Positions 37,684 through 48,660 are shown, counted from the stretch's first letter. The stretch: 64,000 bases of DNA from an uncultured Chromatiaceae bacterium (GCA_937923175.1 CALALB010000009.1:124001-188000), one strand, 5' to 3'. Notes: generated by a model not told the origin, from the letters alone. Made by a program: numbers and translations.

Positions 37684-39552
37684 ATGATGTCTCAGGGTCT
37701 AAACCATCGCCTCGCCACTGAGCCACCCCATCGCGACCGGCGCGATTGGCATAACCTGAACGCCATGCTGCCCTATCTCTGGGAGTTTCGCGGCCGGGCG
37801 GCGCTGGCCCTTGGGTGTCTGGTCTTGGCCAAGGTCGCCAATGTGGGGGTACCCCTGGTCCTGAAGGAGATCGTCGATGCCTTGAAGGCCCCCTCCACCC
37901 AGGGGCTGATCCTGCCCTTTAGCCTATTGTTCGCCTATGGCGCGCTCAAGCTGAGCAGCGCCTTGTTTAATGAACTGCGCGATGTGGTCTTTGCCCGGGT
38001 ACGCTATCGCGCCATGCGCCGCCTCTCTACCCGGGTACTCGAACATCTCCATCGACTCTCGTTGCGCTATCACCTCGAGCGGCAAAGCGGGGCGATTAGT
38101 CGTGATCTTGAACGCGGTACCCGCTCGGTTGCCACCCTTTTGAATTATCTGGTCTTTAGCGTATTGCCGGTGGCGGTTGAGTTTGCCCTGGTGGCAGTGA
38201 TCATGAGCGGGCGCTATCCGCTGTCGTTTCTGATTGTGACCTTCGGCACGGTGGCGGTCTATTTTGCCTTTACCTTCGCCATTACCGAATGGCGGATGGA
38301 TTATCGCCACCGGATGAATCATCTGGATTCCCAGTCAAACACCCAGGCATTCGACAGCCTCATCAACTATGAAACGGTCAAATATTTCAGCAACGAGCGA
38401 CTCGAGCTGAAACGCTATGACCAGACCCTGGCCGATTGGGAGGAGATGGCCGTTGCCAGCCAGACCTCGATGTCTCTCCTGAATCTTGGGCAGGGTGCAA
38501 TCATTGCAATCGGCGTGACCGGCATCATGATCCTGGCGGCTCAGGGGGTCGTAGCCGGTCGATTGAGCGTCGGTGATCTGGTGATGGTCAATGCCCTGAT
38601 GCTTCAGCTGTTTATCCCCTTGGGCTTTTTGGGGATCGTCTATCGCCAGATCAAATATGCCCTGGCCGATATGGATCTGGTCTTCAAGCTCTTAGAGCGC
38701 CGCCCTGAGATCACTGATGCCCCGAATGCTTTGCCGCTGGTGATCCAGAGGGGCGGGGTGCGCTTTGAGCATGTGGATTTCTATTATCAGCCCGAACGTC
38801 CGATCCTGCATGACATCGATTTCGTCATTGAATCTGGACAGAAGGTTGCGGTGGTCGGAGCAAGTGGCGCTGGCAAATCGACCCTGGTGCGGTTGCTGTT
38901 TCGTTTTTATGATCCGACTGGGGGGCGCATCCTGATCGACGGCCAGGATATCCGCCTGGTCACCCAGGATAGCCTGCGTGCGGCGATTGGCATCGTGCCC
39001 CAGGATACGGTGTTGTTTAATGACAGCCTCTATTACAACATCGCCTATGGGCGCCCTGATGCCAGCCGCGCTGAGGTCGAGCGGGCCGCAGAGCTTGCCC
39101 AGCTTCGCGTCTTTATCGAAGGCCTGCCCAAGGGCTGGGACACCGTGGTCGGCGAGCGGGGGCTTAAGCTTTCAGGTGGCGAAAAGCAGCGGGTGGCGAT
39201 TGCCCGGGCCATCCTCAAACGCCCGCGGATCCTGATCTTCGATGAGGCGACCTCCTCGCTGGACAGCCACACCGAGCAGGCGATCCTCAAGACCCTAGCT
39301 GAGATAGCAGCCAAGCATACGACCCTGGTCATCGCCCATCGGCTCTCTACCGTGGTCGATGCCGATTGCATCCTGGTCCTTGAGCATGGGCGTATCCGCG
39401 AGCGAGGGACCCACCATGAGCTCTTGGCCTTAGGGGGCCGCTATGCGCGGCTGTGGACGCTGCAACAGCGCACGCGCAGCCGGGCTGCTGAGCCTTTGGC
39501 TGAAACCGATCATTCAGGACTCCAGAAGGCACCCCAAGCATTGGGCGCTTGA
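37684..39552 (+). CDS. ABC exporter of the Atm1/HMT family
   Basis: A 622-residue half-transporter: an N-terminal six-helix membrane domain (about 30-320) fused to one ABC domain with Walker A GASGAGKST, signature LSGGEKQR and Walker B ILIFDEATSSLD. The N-terminal PYLWEFRGRAALAL and the YETVKYFSNERLELKRYDQ segment are typical of the Atm1 group, which exports glutathione- or sulfur-linked compounds in mitochondria and metal conjugates in bacteria. Start ATG at 37684 with a second ATG next. It ends 2 bases before smpB, convergent. The substrate is inferred only by family. Confidence 0.88.
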   Translation: MMSQGLNHRLATEPPHRDRRDWHNLNAMLPYLWEFRGRAALALGCLVLAKVANVGVPLVLKEIVDALKAPSTQGLILPFSLLFAYGALKLSSALFNELRDVVFARVRYRAMRRLSTRVLEHLHRLSLRYHLERQSGAISRDLERGTRSVATLLNYLVFSVLPVAVEFALVAVIMSGRYPLSFLIVTFGTVAVYFAFTFAITEWRMDYRHRMNHLDSQSNTQAFDSLINYETVKYFSNERLELKRYDQTLADWEEMAVASQTSMSLLNLGQGAIIAIGVTGIMILAAQGVVAGRLSVGDLVMVNALMLQLFIPLGFLGIVYRQIKYALADMDLVFKLLERRPEITDAPNALPLVIQRGGVRFEHVDFYYQPERPILHDIDFVIESGQKVAVVGASGAGKSTLVRLLFRFYDPTGGRILIDGQDIRLVTQDSLRAAIGIVPQDTVLFNDSLYYNIAYGRPDASRAEVERAAELAQLRVFIEGLPKGWDTVVGERGLKLSGGEKQRVAIARAILKRPRILIFDEATSSLDSHTEQAILKTLAEIAAKHTTLVIAHRLSTVVDADCILVLEHGRIRERGTHHELLALGGRYARLWTLQQRTRSRAAEPLAETDHSGLQKAPQALGA

Positions 39553-39553
39553 T

Positions 39554-40030
39554 TTAACCGGTCTTCAGCAAGCGCTCCTTTTCGCGCTGCCAATCCCGAT
39601 CGCGGGCGGCGGCGCGTTTGTCATGTTGTTTTTTACCCTTGGCAAGACCGACCTCGAGTTTGGCGCGCCCGCGTTTCCAATACATAGCGGTCGGGACTAG
39701 GGTGTAGCCTGCGCGTTCGGTCAGACCGATCAGCCGGTTGAGTTCATGACGGTTGAGCAAAAGCTTGCGGGTCCGGGTCGGATCTGGGTGGATATGGGTC
39801 GAGGCAGCAGGTAGGGGTGAAACATGGGCGCCGATCAGGAATGCCTCGCCATGGAGGATCTTGACGTAGCTCTCCTTCAGCTGGACGCGCCCCGCCCGCA
39901 GGCTTTTAACCTCCCAGCCCTCGAGTACAAGCCCGGCCTCGAGACGCTGCTCGATAAAGTAATCATGGCCGGCCTTTTTATTGAGGGCAATGGTCGAGCC
40001 TGGGGATGTCTTCTTGTTGTCTTTAGCCAT
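39554..40030 (-). CDS. smpB: SsrA (tmRNA)-binding protein SmpB
   Basis: Brings tmRNA to stalled ribosomes for trans-translation. The 158 residues include the OB-fold motifs [33 protein letters not shown] and ITLLLNRHE-like [10 protein letters not shown], and the C-terminal tail with KGKKQHDKR and RDREW-type RDRDWQREK that inserts in the mRNA channel. It is convergent with the ABC exporter and divergent from tpiA. No ssrA gene is in the window. Confidence 0.96.
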   Translation of the reverse strand: MAKDNKKTSPGSTIALNKKAGHDYFIEQRLEAGLVLEGWEVKSLRAGRVQLKESYVKILHGEAFLIGAHVSPLPAASTHIHPDPTRTRKLLLNRHELNRLIGLTERAGYTLVPTAMYWKRGRAKLEVGLAKGKKQHDKRAAARDRDWQREKERLLKTG

Positions 40031-40098
40031 AGCGATTCAGTGTAGCCGAAGGCAAGGCCGGGTTTAAAGCTTGAACTTGCGCGATTCAATAGATCAGT

Positions 40099-40104
40099 TA
40101 TAAT
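40099..40104 (+). promoter_or_regulatory. Candidate -10 of the tpiA promoter
   Basis: A perfect TATAAT 35 bases before the tpiA ATG, with TTGCGC (three of six) 16 bases upstream. It is in the divergent smpB-tpiA gap. Confidence 0.45.
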
Positions 40105-40138
40105 CTCTTACTCACTCAACAGATAACCGGTTTTTTTG

Positions 40139-40903
40139 ATGCGTCAGCCCCTGATCGCCGGTAATTGGAAGATGAACGGCACCCGTGCGAGCGCCGAGGC
40201 GTTGATGCGCGCGGTAGTCGAGGGTGTGAGCGGTACGGTTGGCAAGGCAGAGGTCGCGCTTTGCGTCCCATTCGTCTTTCTTGAACTGGGTGAGCGCTTG
40301 TTGGCTGGGAGCGCAGTACACCTGGGTGCGCAAAATGTCTGCAGCGAGCCTGGCGGTGCCTATACCGGCGAGATTGCTGCGACCATGCTCAAGGAGTTTG
40401 GGTGTCGGTATGTGATCTGTGGTCACTCCGAGCGGCGCGAGTATTATGGTGAAACCGATGAGTTGATTGCCAAAAAGCTCGTGCGGGTGACCGAGTCAGG
40501 CATGCGGCCGATCCTCTGTGTCGGCGAAACCCTTGAGCAGCGCGAGCAGGGTTTTACCCAGACTGTCGTCGCATCCCAGATCGACGCCATCATTGCGGCC
40601 AACGGGATCGAGTCTTTCGCCCAGATGGAGATCGCTTATGAGCCGGTCTGGGCGATCGGGACGGGCCGGACCGCTACGCCTGAGCAGGCTCAAGAGGTGC
40701 AGTCCTTCATCCGGGCCCGGCTTGCTGAGCATGATAAGGTAATCGCTGAGAAGATCCGTATTCTCTATGGCGGCAGTATGAAGGCTGGTAACGCGGCCGA
40801 ATTACTGGCGATGCCCGATATCGATGGCGGATTGGTCGGGGGGGCATCCCTGGTGGCTGAGGAGTTTCTGGCGATCTGTCGGGCAGGGGATGCCTCGGTC
40901 TAG
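40139..40903 (+). CDS. tpiA: Triosephosphate isomerase
   Basis: Interconverts dihydroxyacetone phosphate and glyceraldehyde 3-phosphate. The 254-residue barrel has N9 and K11 (GNWKMN), catalytic H96 (GHSERR), catalytic E168 (AYEPVWAIGTG) and the phosphate loop GGSMKAGN. The ATG at 40139 follows a T-run; an in-frame TTG sits just before. The RBS is weak. It is followed after 14 bases by secG, a standard gammaproteobacterial order (tpiA-secG-tRNA-Leu-nuo). Confidence 0.98.
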   Translation: MRQPLIAGNWKMNGTRASAEALMRAVVEGVSGTVGKAEVALCVPFVFLELGERLLAGSAVHLGAQNVCSEPGGAYTGEIAATMLKEFGCRYVICGHSERREYYGETDELIAKKLVRVTESGMRPILCVGETLEQREQGFTQTVVASQIDAIIAANGIESFAQMEIAYEPVWAIGTGRTATPEQAQEVQSFIRARLAEHDKVIAEKIRILYGGSMKAGNAAELLAMPDIDGGLVGGASLVAEEFLAICRAGDASV

Positions 40904-40917
40904 ACAATGAGCGACCC

Positions 40918-41337
40918 ATGCAAACGATCCTGACCATTCTGCAAGTCTTTTTGTCGATCGGTCTGATCGCCTTGATCCTGCTCCAGCATGGCCGGGGGGC
41001 GGATGCGGGTGCAGCCTTTGGGAGTGGGGCGTCCGCGACTGTCTTTGGGGCGCGGGGGTCGGCGTCCTTTTTAAGCCGGTTGACCGCGATCCTGGCGACG
41101 CTCTTTTTCCTGACGAGCATGGGGTTGGCCTATTATGCAGCCCGCACTGGCGAGGTGACCGGTTTGATGGATAAAATGGATAAAAGGCCCTCGCCTGTAC
41201 AGGTCCCTGGGGCGGCTCAGGATTCAGGCCCGGGGTCTGATTCGGATATCCCGGCAATCGTTTCTGGGGAAGCCCCGGCTGCCCAAGCTGAGGATGTTCC
41301 AGTCCCCCCAGCGGAAGGCGCGCCGGCGCAACAATGA
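40918..41337 (+). CDS. secG: Protein-export membrane protein SecG
   Basis: Accessory subunit of the SecYEG translocon. The 139-residue protein has two membrane helices (about 5-22 and 55-75) separated by the conserved LLQHGRGADAGAAFGSG loop, then a long Pro/Ala-rich hydrophilic tail (about 85-139). The tail is a lineage-specific extension of unknown use. It is 14 bases after tpiA and 7 bases before tRNA-Leu. Confidence 0.95.
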   Translation: MQTILTILQVFLSIGLIALILLQHGRGADAGAAFGSGASATVFGARGSASFLSRLTAILATLFFLTSMGLAYYAARTGEVTGLMDKMDKRPSPVQVPGAAQDSGPGSDSDIPAIVSGEAPAAQAEDVPVPPAEGAPAQQ

Positions 41338-41344
41338 TCGACCT

Positions 41345-41429
41345 GCCGACGTGGTGAAATTGGTAGACACGCTATCTTGAGGGGGTAGTGGCGAAAGCCG
41401 TGCCAGTTCGAGTCTGGCCGTCGGCACCA
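41345..41429 (+). tRNA. tRNA-Leu (anticodon GAG)
   Basis: An 85-base type II tRNA: acceptor GCCGACG/CGTCGGC, anticodon stem CTATC/GGTAG with loop TTGAGGG (anticodon GAG), a long variable arm (GGCGAAAGCC), T-stem GCCAG/CTGGC and encoded CCA. It lies 7 bases after secG and before a terminator. Confidence 0.96.
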
Positions 41430-41435
41430 TCAGGC

Positions 41436-41474
41436 AAAACGGCACCTCGCTTTCTAACGAGGTGCCGTTTTTTT
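41436..41474 (+). terminator. Strong terminator after tRNA-Leu
   Basis: A 14-bp stem (AAAACGGCACCTCG at 41436 with its complement at 41458-41471), an 8-base loop and a run of Ts to 41474. It ends the tpiA-secG-tRNA transcript and separates it from the nuo operon. Confidence 0.92.
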
Positions 41475-41500
41475 ATGTCCGATCAAGACGAAATGCCTTG

Positions 41501-41518
41501 TAAAATCAAATAGTTTGA
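41501..41518 (+). promoter_or_regulatory. AT-rich palindrome upstream of nuoA
   Basis: TAAAATCAAATAGTTTGA holds TCAAA-TAG-TTTGA and closely resembles the motif upstream of tig at 15919. It lies just after the terminator and 14 bases before the nuo -35. Confidence 0.35.
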
Positions 41519-41531
41519 ATTGGATATCGAA

Positions 41532-41561
41532 TTGACATCGGTTGAAAGGCTGCACTAGACT
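41532..41561 (+). promoter_or_regulatory. Promoter of the nuo operon
   Basis: A perfect TTGACA at 41532-41537 and TAGACT (four of six) at 41556-41561 with 18-base spacing, about 38 bases before the nuoA start. Confidence 0.6.
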
Positions 41562-41598
41562 TTCATCTCCGCTGCGCGTATCAGTTAAGAGTCTGCTT

Positions 41599-41955
41599 GT
41601 GCTCGACCATTATCTACCCATCCTGATTTTCATTCTGGTTGCGATACTTGTGGGCGTGGTCCCTTTGGCTTTGGGTTATCTGCTTGGTCCGCGGCGACCT
41701 GATACGGCAAAGGATTCCCCCTATGAATGCGGTTTTGAGGCCTTTGAACACGCCCGCATGAAGTTCGATGTCCGCTATTATCTGATCGCTATCCTGTTCA
41801 TCATCTTCGATCTCGAGATTGCCTTCCTGTTTCCGTGGGCTGTGGCGCTTGCCGATCTGGGTCCCTTTGCTCTATGGTCCATGGTGATCTTTCTAGGCAT
41901 CCTGGTCGTGGGCTTTGTTTATGAATGGAAAAAGGGGGCGCTGGAATGGGAATAG
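41599..41955 (+). CDS. nuoA: NADH-quinone oxidoreductase subunit A
   Basis: Membrane subunit near the quinone channel of complex I. The 118 residues have three membrane helices and the conserved [20 protein letters not shown] loop. Start GTG at 41599, just before MLDHYLP-type sequence, is chosen because family members begin a few residues before the first helix; an in-frame frame extends farther upstream without support. It overlaps nuoB by 10 bases. Confidence 0.94.
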   Translation: MLDHYLPILIFILVAILVGVVPLALGYLLGPRRPDTAKDSPYECGFEAFEHARMKFDVRYYLIAILFIIFDLEIAFLFPWAVALADLGPFALWSMVIFLGILVVGFVYEWKKGALEWE

Positions 41956-42422
41956 AGGGCCTGCTTGAGGAGGGTATCGTCACGACGACTGCCGACAAGC
42001 TGATCAATTGGGCGCGCACCGGGTCGCTGTGGCCGATGACCTTTGGCTTGGCCTGCTGCGCGATCGAGATGATGCATGCCGGCGCCTCGCGTTATGACCT
42101 GGACCGCTTTGGGATGATCTTTCGCCCAAGCCCACGTCAATCGGATGTCATGATCGTCGCCGGCACTCTGGTCAACAAGATGGCGCCGGCCCTGCGCAAG
42201 GTCTATGACCAGATGGCCGAACCGCGCTGGGTGATCTCCATGGGTTCATGCGCCAATGGCGGCGGTTATTACCATTATTCCTATTCAGTGGTCCGCGGCT
42301 GCGATCGGATCGTGCCGGTCGATATCTATGTCCCGGGTTGTCCGCCAACCGCCGAAGCGCTGTTGTACGGGATTTTGCAGCTTCAGGACAAGATCCGCCG
42401 CACCAACACCATTGCCCGTTAA
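41946..42422 (+). CDS. nuoB: NADH-quinone oxidoreductase subunit B
   Basis: Carries the terminal N2 [4Fe-4S] cluster that reduces quinone. The 158 residues have the ligands in the paired Cys of [19 protein letters not shown] and [15 protein letters not shown] 41946 lies inside the end of nuoA, with an AAAGGGGG purine-rich RBS. Confidence 0.97.
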   Translation: MGIEGLLEEGIVTTTADKLINWARTGSLWPMTFGLACCAIEMMHAGASRYDLDRFGMIFRPSPRQSDVMIVAGTLVNKMAPALRKVYDQMAEPRWVISMGSCANGGGYYHYSYSVVRGCDRIVPVDIYVPGCPPTAEALLYGILQLQDKIRRTNTIAR

Positions 42423-42440
42423 ATGGCATCCTTGTAGACC

Positions 42441-43154
42441 ATGGTGACATCCATCCTGACCCGGCCTGGCCGGCTTGATGCGCTCAGCGAGTCCATCCGC
42501 GCCTGTTTCACTGACCCTGGCTATGATCTCAGGGTTGCCTATGATGAACTGACCTTGGTCACACCGCCTGAACGCTGGGTTGAAACGGCGCAGATCCTAC
42601 GCGATCGCGAGGTGTTTCGTTTTGAACAGCTGATCGATCTCTGCGGTGTCGATTATTCGGCCTATGGGCAATCGGAATGGGAGACTCAGCAGTCGACCCA
42701 TACTGGCTTTGGGCGCGGCGTGGAGCGGGATCGGCCTTTGGCTCTCGCCCATCCGCAGCGTTTTGCCGTGGTGGTTCATCTCTTATCCCTGACCCATAAC
42801 TGGCGGCTGCGGCTGCGCGCCTATCTCGGTGCCGATGAGCCGATCATCGATTCACTGGTCGGGGTATGGGATTCGGCCAATTGGTTTGAGCGCGAGGCCT
42901 TTGATCTATTCGGGATCCTGTTTCGTAATCATCCGGATCTGCGCCGGATCCTGACCGACTATGGCTTTGTCGGCCACCCCTTTCGCAAGGATTTCCCTTT
43001 AAGCGGACAGGTTGAGATGCGCTATGACCCAGATCTTAAGCGCGTGGTCTATGAACCGGTCTCGATCGAACCGCGCGTCCTGGTCCCGCGGGTGATCCGC
43101 GAGGATGCGCGCTATGCGGATCAGGCTGCTGGCGAGGGGAGGTCCCATGGCTGA
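42441..43154 (+). CDS. nuoC: NADH-quinone oxidoreductase subunit C
   Basis: The 30-kDa hydrophilic-arm subunit. The 237 residues include the WYEREAFD-type signature, here [27 protein letters not shown], and the [10 protein letters not shown] ending that contacts NuoD. It is a separate gene, unlike the nuoCD fusion of E. coli. An insert of about 20 residues ([14 protein letters not shown]) sits after the first strand region. It overlaps nuoD by 8 bases. Confidence 0.95.
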   Translation: MVTSILTRPGRLDALSESIRACFTDPGYDLRVAYDELTLVTPPERWVETAQILRDREVFRFEQLIDLCGVDYSAYGQSEWETQQSTHTGFGRGVERDRPLALAHPQRFAVVVHLLSLTHNWRLRLRAYLGADEPIIDSLVGVWDSANWFEREAFDLFGILFRNHPDLRRILTDYGFVGHPFRKDFPLSGQVEMRYDPDLKRVVYEPVSIEPRVLVPRVIREDARYADQAAGEGRSHG

Positions 43155-44403
43155 GATTCGCAATTACACGATCAACTTTGGTCCTCAACATCCTTCGGCG
43201 CATGGTGTCTTGCGCCTGGTGCTCGAGATGGATGGCGAGGTCATCGAGCGCGCCGATCCCCATATCGGGTTGCTCCATCGCGGGACTGAAAAGCTCGCCG
43301 AGTCCAAGCCTTATAACCAATCCATTGGCTATATGGACCGGTTGGATTATGTCTCCATGATGTGCAACGAGCATGGCTATGTGCGGGCGATCGAAAGGCT
43401 TTTGGGGATCGATCCCCCTTTGCGCGCGCACTATATCCGCACGATGTTCGATGAGATCACCCGTATCCTCAATCATCTGATGTGGCTGGGTGCGCATGCC
43501 TTGGACATCGGCGCTATGAGCGTCTTTTTGTATTGTTTCCGCGACCGCGAGGACCTCATGGATTGTTACGAGGCGGTCTCGGGGGCGCGCATGCATGCGA
43601 CCTATTACCGCCCGGGTGGGGTCTATCGGGATCTGCCTGACCGGATGCCGCGCTATCAGGGCCCAACCAAGTGGCATAGCGCCCAGGAGATTGCCGAGCG
43701 CAATGCCGCGCGGGAGGGCTCGCTTCTGGATTTCATCCAAGACTTCACCGAGCGCTTTCCCAGGCATGTCGATGAATATGAGACCCTGCTGACCGATAAC
43801 CGTATTTGGAAACAGCGCACGGTAGGGATTGGGGTGGTTTCACCTGAGCGGGCACTGCAGCTGGGGTTTACGGGACCGATGCTGCGCGGTTCGGGGATTG
43901 CCTGGGATCTGCGCAAAAAACAGCCCTATGCCGCCTATCACCTGGTCGATTTCGATGTGCCGGTGGGGGTCAATGGTGATTGCTATGACCGCTATCTGGT
44001 GCGTATCGAGGAGATGCGTCAGTCCAACCGGATCATCCGCCAGTGTGTCGATTGGCTGCGTGCCAACCCGGGGCCAGTGGCGATCAATGACCCAAAGATC
44101 TTCCCGCCCAAACGCGAAGAGCTCAAAAACAGCATGGAGGCCCTCATCCATCACTTTAAGCTCTTTACCGAGGGCTATTGCCCCCCGCCAGGCGAGGTCT
44201 ATGCCGCGGTCGAGGCGCCTAAGGGCGAGTTTGGCTGTTACATCATCTCGGATGGGGCCAATAAGCCCTATCGCCTGAAGGTGCGTGCCCCGGGGTTTGC
44301 CCATCTGGCGGCGCTCGATGAGATGGCGCGTGGCCATATGCTGGCCGATGTGGTCGCCATCATTGGGACCTTGGATATCGTGTTCGGGGAGATCGATCGC
44401 TGA
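43147..44403 (+). CDS. nuoD: NADH-quinone oxidoreductase subunit D
   Basis: The 49-kDa subunit lining the quinone site, related to [NiFe] hydrogenase large subunits. The 418 residues start with [20 protein letters not shown], the conserved histidine loop of the quinone site, and end with GEIDR, typical of the family. ATG 43147 overlaps the nuoC stop. Its own TGA shares a base with the nuoE ATG. Confidence 0.97.
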   Translation: MAEIRNYTINFGPQHPSAHGVLRLVLEMDGEVIERADPHIGLLHRGTEKLAESKPYNQSIGYMDRLDYVSMMCNEHGYVRAIERLLGIDPPLRAHYIRTMFDEITRILNHLMWLGAHALDIGAMSVFLYCFRDREDLMDCYEAVSGARMHATYYRPGGVYRDLPDRMPRYQGPTKWHSAQEIAERNAAREGSLLDFIQDFTERFPRHVDEYETLLTDNRIWKQRTVGIGVVSPERALQLGFTGPMLRGSGIAWDLRKKQPYAAYHLVDFDVPVGVNGDCYDRYLVRIEEMRQSNRIIRQCVDWLRANPGPVAINDPKIFPPKREELKNSMEALIHHFKLFTEGYCPPPGEVYAAVEAPKGEFGCYIISDGANKPYRLKVRAPGFAHLAALDEMARGHMLADVVAIIGTLDIVFGEIDR

Positions 44404-44930
44404 TGAGCCTGCGCAATACCCCGCTGGTCGTCGATCATGGCATCGACAAAGAGGCGCTGTTTACCCCTGAGATCCGCGCAGCGATCGATGCCCAGATCGC
44501 CAAGTATCCACCTGAATGGAAACAATCGGCCGTCATGGCGGCCCTGACCATCGTCCAGGATGCCAACGGCGGTTGGCTAACCAACGCACTCATGGATCAG
44601 GTCGCAGCCTATCTGGATATGCCGAAGATCGCCGTCTATGAGGTGGCGACCTTTTATAGTATGTACGACCTTAAACCCCAGGGTCGGCACAAGGTCTGCG
44701 TATGTAACAGCATCTCCTGCATGCTGAATGGCTCCGAGGACCTGATTGCCCATGTCGAGCATAAATATGGCGTCAAGCCTGGCGAGACGACCAGGGATGG
44801 GCGCTTTACCCTCAAGGAGGTCGAGTGCCTGGGTGCCTGTCGCAATGCGCCTGTGGTCAGGATCGACAAGATCTATCACGAGCAGCTAACGCCCGAGGCA
44901 CTTGAACGGCTGATCGAGGGGCTTGAGTAA
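44403..44930 (+). CDS. nuoE: NADH-quinone oxidoreductase subunit E
   Basis: A 175-residue thioredoxin-like [2Fe-2S] subunit (cluster N1a) of the NADH-dehydrogenase module. Ligands lie in VCVCNSISCMLNGS and in ECLGACRNAP. It overlaps nuoD by one base and meets nuoF directly. Confidence 0.96.
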   Translation: MSLRNTPLVVDHGIDKEALFTPEIRAAIDAQIAKYPPEWKQSAVMAALTIVQDANGGWLTNALMDQVAAYLDMPKIAVYEVATFYSMYDLKPQGRHKVCVCNSISCMLNGSEDLIAHVEHKYGVKPGETTRDGRFTLKEVECLGACRNAPVVRIDKIYHEQLTPEALERLIEGLE

Positions 44931-46214
44931 ATGCTTGAGCAAAATCGCGTCTGTTTTCGCACCCTGCATCTGGATCAAAGGATCCGGCATACCCTGGCTG
45001 CCTATCGGGAGATCGGTGGCTATCGCCAATGGGAGCGGATCCTGAGCGAACGCCCGGATCCGGCGACCCTCATCGAGGAGGTCAGGCGTTCAGCGCTGCG
45101 CGGCCGTGGCGGGGCGGGTTTCCCGACGGGCTTGAAATGGACCTTTATGCCACGCCATCTCCCGGGTCAGAAATATATCGTCTGTAACTCAGACGAAGGC
45201 GAGCCTGGAACCTGTAAGGATCGCGATATCCTGCGCTATAACCCGCATCAGCTGATCGAGGGGATGGCGATCGCTGGCTATTGCATCGGTGCAACCGTGG
45301 GTTACAACTATATCCGCGGCGAGTTTTATGAACCCATCGCCCGTTTCGAGGAGGCGCTACAAGAGGCCTATGCAGCCGGACTTCTCGGGCGCAATATCCA
45401 GGGCTCAGGGATCGATTTTGATCTTTATACCCATTATGGCGCTGGTGCCTATATCTGTGGTGAGGAGACCGCGCTGCTCGAATCGATCGAAGGCAAGAAA
45501 GGCCAGCCGCGTTTCAAGCCCCCTTTCCCAGCCCAATACGGGCTCTATGGCCGCCCGACCACGATCAATAATACCGAATCGCTCGCCTCTATCCCAGTGA
45601 TCCTCGAGCAGGGTGGCGATTGGTTCCTAGCCCAGGGTCGGCCGAATAACGGTGGCCTGAAGATCTTCTCGGTCACCGGTCATGTCAATCGCCCGAATAA
45701 CTTCGAGGTTCCTCTAGGGACGCCCTTTAAAACCCTGCTTGAGCTGGCCGGTGGGGTCAAGGATGGACGCGGTCTCAAGGCGGTGATCCCCGGTGGTTCC
45801 TCGGTTCCTGTGGTCCCAGGCGAGATCATGCTTAAGGTCGATATGGACTATGACTCGCTTGCCTCTGCCGGCTCCATGCTAGGCTCGGGGGCGGTCATCG
45901 TGATCGCCGAAGGGACCTGTATGGTCAAGGTGCTTTATAACCTCGCGCACTTCTATATGCACGAATCCTGCGGCCAGTGCACCCCCTGCCGCGAGGGGAC
46001 AGGTTGGTTGGCGCGGATCCTCAGGCGGATCCTCGATGGCCAAGGGCGGGCGGAGGATCTAGATCTATTGGAAAGTGTGGCTGGACGGATCGGCGGGCGA
46101 ACCATCTGTGCCCTGGGCGATGCTGCAGCCATGCCGGTGCAAAGCTTCCTGAAACATTACCGGCATGAGTTTGCCTACATGATCGAACACAAGCGAAGCC
46201 TGGCTGAACAGTAG
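44931..46214 (+). CDS. nuoF: NADH-quinone oxidoreductase subunit F
   Basis: The NADH- and FMN-binding subunit with cluster N3. The 427 residues show the NADH/FMN glycine motif [13 protein letters not shown], the [16 protein letters not shown] segment, and the [4Fe-4S] motif [15 protein letters not shown] with a further Cys near the C-terminus. It follows nuoE without a gap. Together with NuoE and NuoG it forms the electron-input module. Confidence 0.97.
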   Translation: MLEQNRVCFRTLHLDQRIRHTLAAYREIGGYRQWERILSERPDPATLIEEVRRSALRGRGGAGFPTGLKWTFMPRHLPGQKYIVCNSDEGEPGTCKDRDILRYNPHQLIEGMAIAGYCIGATVGYNYIRGEFYEPIARFEEALQEAYAAGLLGRNIQGSGIDFDLYTHYGAGAYICGEETALLESIEGKKGQPRFKPPFPAQYGLYGRPTTINNTESLASIPVILEQGGDWFLAQGRPNNGGLKIFSVTGHVNRPNNFEVPLGTPFKTLLELAGGVKDGRGLKAVIPGGSSVPVVPGEIMLKVDMDYDSLASAGSMLGSGAVIVIAEGTCMVKVLYNLAHFYMHESCGQCTPCREGTGWLARILRRILDGQGRAEDLDLLESVAGRIGGRTICALGDAAAMPVQSFLKHYRHEFAYMIEHKRSLAEQ

Positions 46215-46267
46215 AAAGGGGGCGCATTGCGCACCCGCCGGCCTGGGTTGCAATCGGAAACTTGGTG

Positions 46268-48643
46268 ATGACTGATAAGCTCAAGATCGAGATCGATGGC
46301 CACACCTATCAGGCAGATGCCGGTGAGATGATCATCGCCGTTGCTGACCGCGAGGGGATCGCCATCCCGCGATTTTGCTATCACAAAAAGCTGTCGATCG
46401 CGGCCAATTGTCGGATGTGTCTGGTCGAGGTGGAGCAGGGTGGGCGTCCCTTGCCCAAGCCCGTGCCGGCCTGTGCAACCCCAGTGGTCGATGGTATGCG
46501 GGTCTGGACGCGCTCGCCGAAGGCGCTTGAGGCCCAGCGTGGCACCATGGAGTTTCTGCTCATCAATCACCCCCTGGATTGCCCGATCTGCGATCAGGGT
46601 GGCGAATGCGAGCTTCAGGATGTCGCCATGGGCTATGGCAGTGGGTTTTCGCGTTTCTCCGAGGGTAAAAGGGTCGTCCAGGATGAGGATCTCGGCCCCC
46701 TGATCGCCACTGACATGACCCGCTGTATCCATTGCACGCGGTGCGTGCGTTTTTGTGCTGAGATCACTGGGGTGCGCGAGCTGGGTGCAACCGGGCGCGG
46801 CGAGGAGATGCGTATCGGCACCTTTATAGGGCAGCTTCTGACCCATGAGCTCTCGGGCAATGTGATCGATCTCTGTCCGGTGGGTGCCTTGACCTCCAAA
46901 CCCTATCGTTTCACCGCCCGCGCTTGGGAACTCACCGCCCATGAGGGTATCGCCCCGCACGACGGCTTGGGCTCAAACATTAGCCTGCATGTCCGGCGCG
47001 GGCAAGTCATGCGGGTACACCCGCGCGAGAACGAGGCGATCAATGAGACCTGGATCTCGGATCGCGATCGGTTTAGCTATGAGGGACTCAATAGCCCGGA
47101 CCGGTTGACCCGGCCCTGGATCAAGCGCGCTGGTAACTGGCAGGAGGCTGAATGGCCCGAGGTTCTGAGCTGGGTCGCCGAGCGGCTCAAGGCGGCTGAT
47201 CCGGCGCAGCTTGGGTGGCTGTTGGCTCCCAATGCCACGCTCGAGGAACTCTATCTTGCAGCGCGGATCATGCGCGGTTTGGGAAGTAGCAATATCGACC
47301 ATCGGCTGCGCCAGCAGGATTTCCGGGCCGATGCCGCAGACCCGCTCTTCCCTTGGCTGGGTCTGCCTATCCTCGAATTGTCCCAACAGCGGGCGATCCT
47401 GTTGATCGGGACCCATATCCGGCACGAACAGCCTTTGCTTGCTCACCGCATTCGTCAGGCAGCGCTGAGGGATGCTGAGGTCATTTGCATCAACCCCTTG
47501 AGACTTGAGCTTCATCATCCAGCGAGACAACTGGTCGGCACCCCTGCCCAGATGCTGCGCGATCTGGCGGCCGTTGCCCAAGCGCTCGAGGTACGCAGCT
47601 CAGGGATCCTGGGCGATCTGATCGGCGCTGCTGAACCGACTGAGGTGCACAGGGCGCTTGCCCAATCCCTGCGTCAGGCGGGGGGCGAGGGCTGTGTGCT
47701 GCTTGGTGCCTTGGCCCAGGCCCATCCCGACTATAGCCTGTTGCGCGCCCTGGCTGACCTGATCGCTGAGGGTGCAGGTGGGCGGCTTGGCTATCTGCCG
47801 GCAGCGGCCAACAGCCTCGGGGCCCATCTGGCCGGAGCCCATCCGGCGATCCAACCGGGCGCCCATCCAGACCCCAATCCTGGGTTGGCCGTAGGTGCGA
47901 TGCTTGCCCAGCCCATGCAGACACTGGTGCTCTGGGGCATCGAACCAGATCTGGATCTCATCGATCCCCAAGGCGCCTGTCGGGCCTGCGAACAGGCCGA
48001 GTGGGTCATCGCCTGTGCGTCCTTTGCTTCTCCCGCACTGTATGAGCTTGCCGATGTGCTGCTACCGATCGCGGCATTCGCTGAGACCTCCGGGACCTTT
48101 GTCAATGCCTCTGCCACCTGGCAATCCTTTGCCGGAGCAGTCTCTCCTCCCGGCGAGGCGCGACCAGGTTGGAAGGTCCTGCGCGTGCTCGGTAATCTTC
48201 TAGATCTGCCAGGATTTGCATATCAGGACAGCGCCGAGATACGCGAGGAGCTTGCCGCCTTATGTGCGACCGCTGTCCCCGCCAATCGGCCGCGCCAGGT
48301 GCAATGGGCACAAGGGCCATGGATCGCTGAGGATACTCCATTGGTGCGCATTGCCCATGTGCCGATCTATCGGCTCGATCCCTTAGTCCGCCGTGCGCGG
48401 GCGCTTTCCCAGATGCCCGGATCTGAATGGATCGTTCGTCTGCATCCCGATCAGGCGGCCCAGTTTGGCCTGAGCGAGGGGGATTGGGTGCGCATCAGAC
48501 AGGGCGAAGGGGAGGCCGAGGCCCCATTGCTTTTGGACCCCGGGGTTCCGATGGGCGCAGCCTGGATCCCAGCGGCTGTGGCCGGCAGCGAACGCCTGGG
48601 GACCATGATCGGGCCGGTTGAACTCGAGCTTTACAGCGTTTAG
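46268..48643 (+). CDS. nuoG: NADH-quinone oxidoreductase subunit G
   Basis: The 791-residue largest hydrophilic subunit. N-terminal ferredoxin domain with [2Fe-2S] ligands ([15 protein letters not shown] and a later Cys), the His/Cys-ligated cluster in [18 protein letters not shown], and [4Fe-4S] [12 protein letters not shown]. The extra N7 cluster of E. coli NuoG is missing: the segment [13 protein letters not shown] has no Cys ligands. The rest is molybdopterin-enzyme-like without a cofactor. ATG at 46268 is preferred; TTG and GTG lie just before. A 53-base gap precedes it. Confidence 0.95.
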   Translation: MTDKLKIEIDGHTYQADAGEMIIAVADREGIAIPRFCYHKKLSIAANCRMCLVEVEQGGRPLPKPVPACATPVVDGMRVWTRSPKALEAQRGTMEFLLINHPLDCPICDQGGECELQDVAMGYGSGFSRFSEGKRVVQDEDLGPLIATDMTRCIHCTRCVRFCAEITGVRELGATGRGEEMRIGTFIGQLLTHELSGNVIDLCPVGALTSKPYRFTARAWELTAHEGIAPHDGLGSNISLHVRRGQVMRVHPRENEAINETWISDRDRFSYEGLNSPDRLTRPWIKRAGNWQEAEWPEVLSWVAERLKAADPAQLGWLLAPNATLEELYLAARIMRGLGSSNIDHRLRQQDFRADAADPLFPWLGLPILELSQQRAILLIGTHIRHEQPLLAHRIRQAALRDAEVICINPLRLELHHPARQLVGTPAQMLRDLAAVAQALEVRSSGILGDLIGAAEPTEVHRALAQSLRQAGGEGCVLLGALAQAHPDYSLLRALADLIAEGAGGRLGYLPAAANSLGAHLAGAHPAIQPGAHPDPNPGLAVGAMLAQPMQTLVLWGIEPDLDLIDPQGACRACEQAEWVIACASFASPALYELADVLLPIAAFAETSGTFVNASATWQSFAGAVSPPGEARPGWKVLRVLGNLLDLPGFAYQDSAEIREELAALCATAVPANRPRQVQWAQGPWIAEDTPLVRIAHVPIYRLDPLVRRARALSQMPGSEWIVRLHPDQAAQFGLSEGDWVRIRQGEGEAEAPLLLDPGVPMGAAWIPAAVAGSERLGTMIGPVELELYSV

Positions 48644-48660
48644 GCGGGGGCTTAAAGGGT

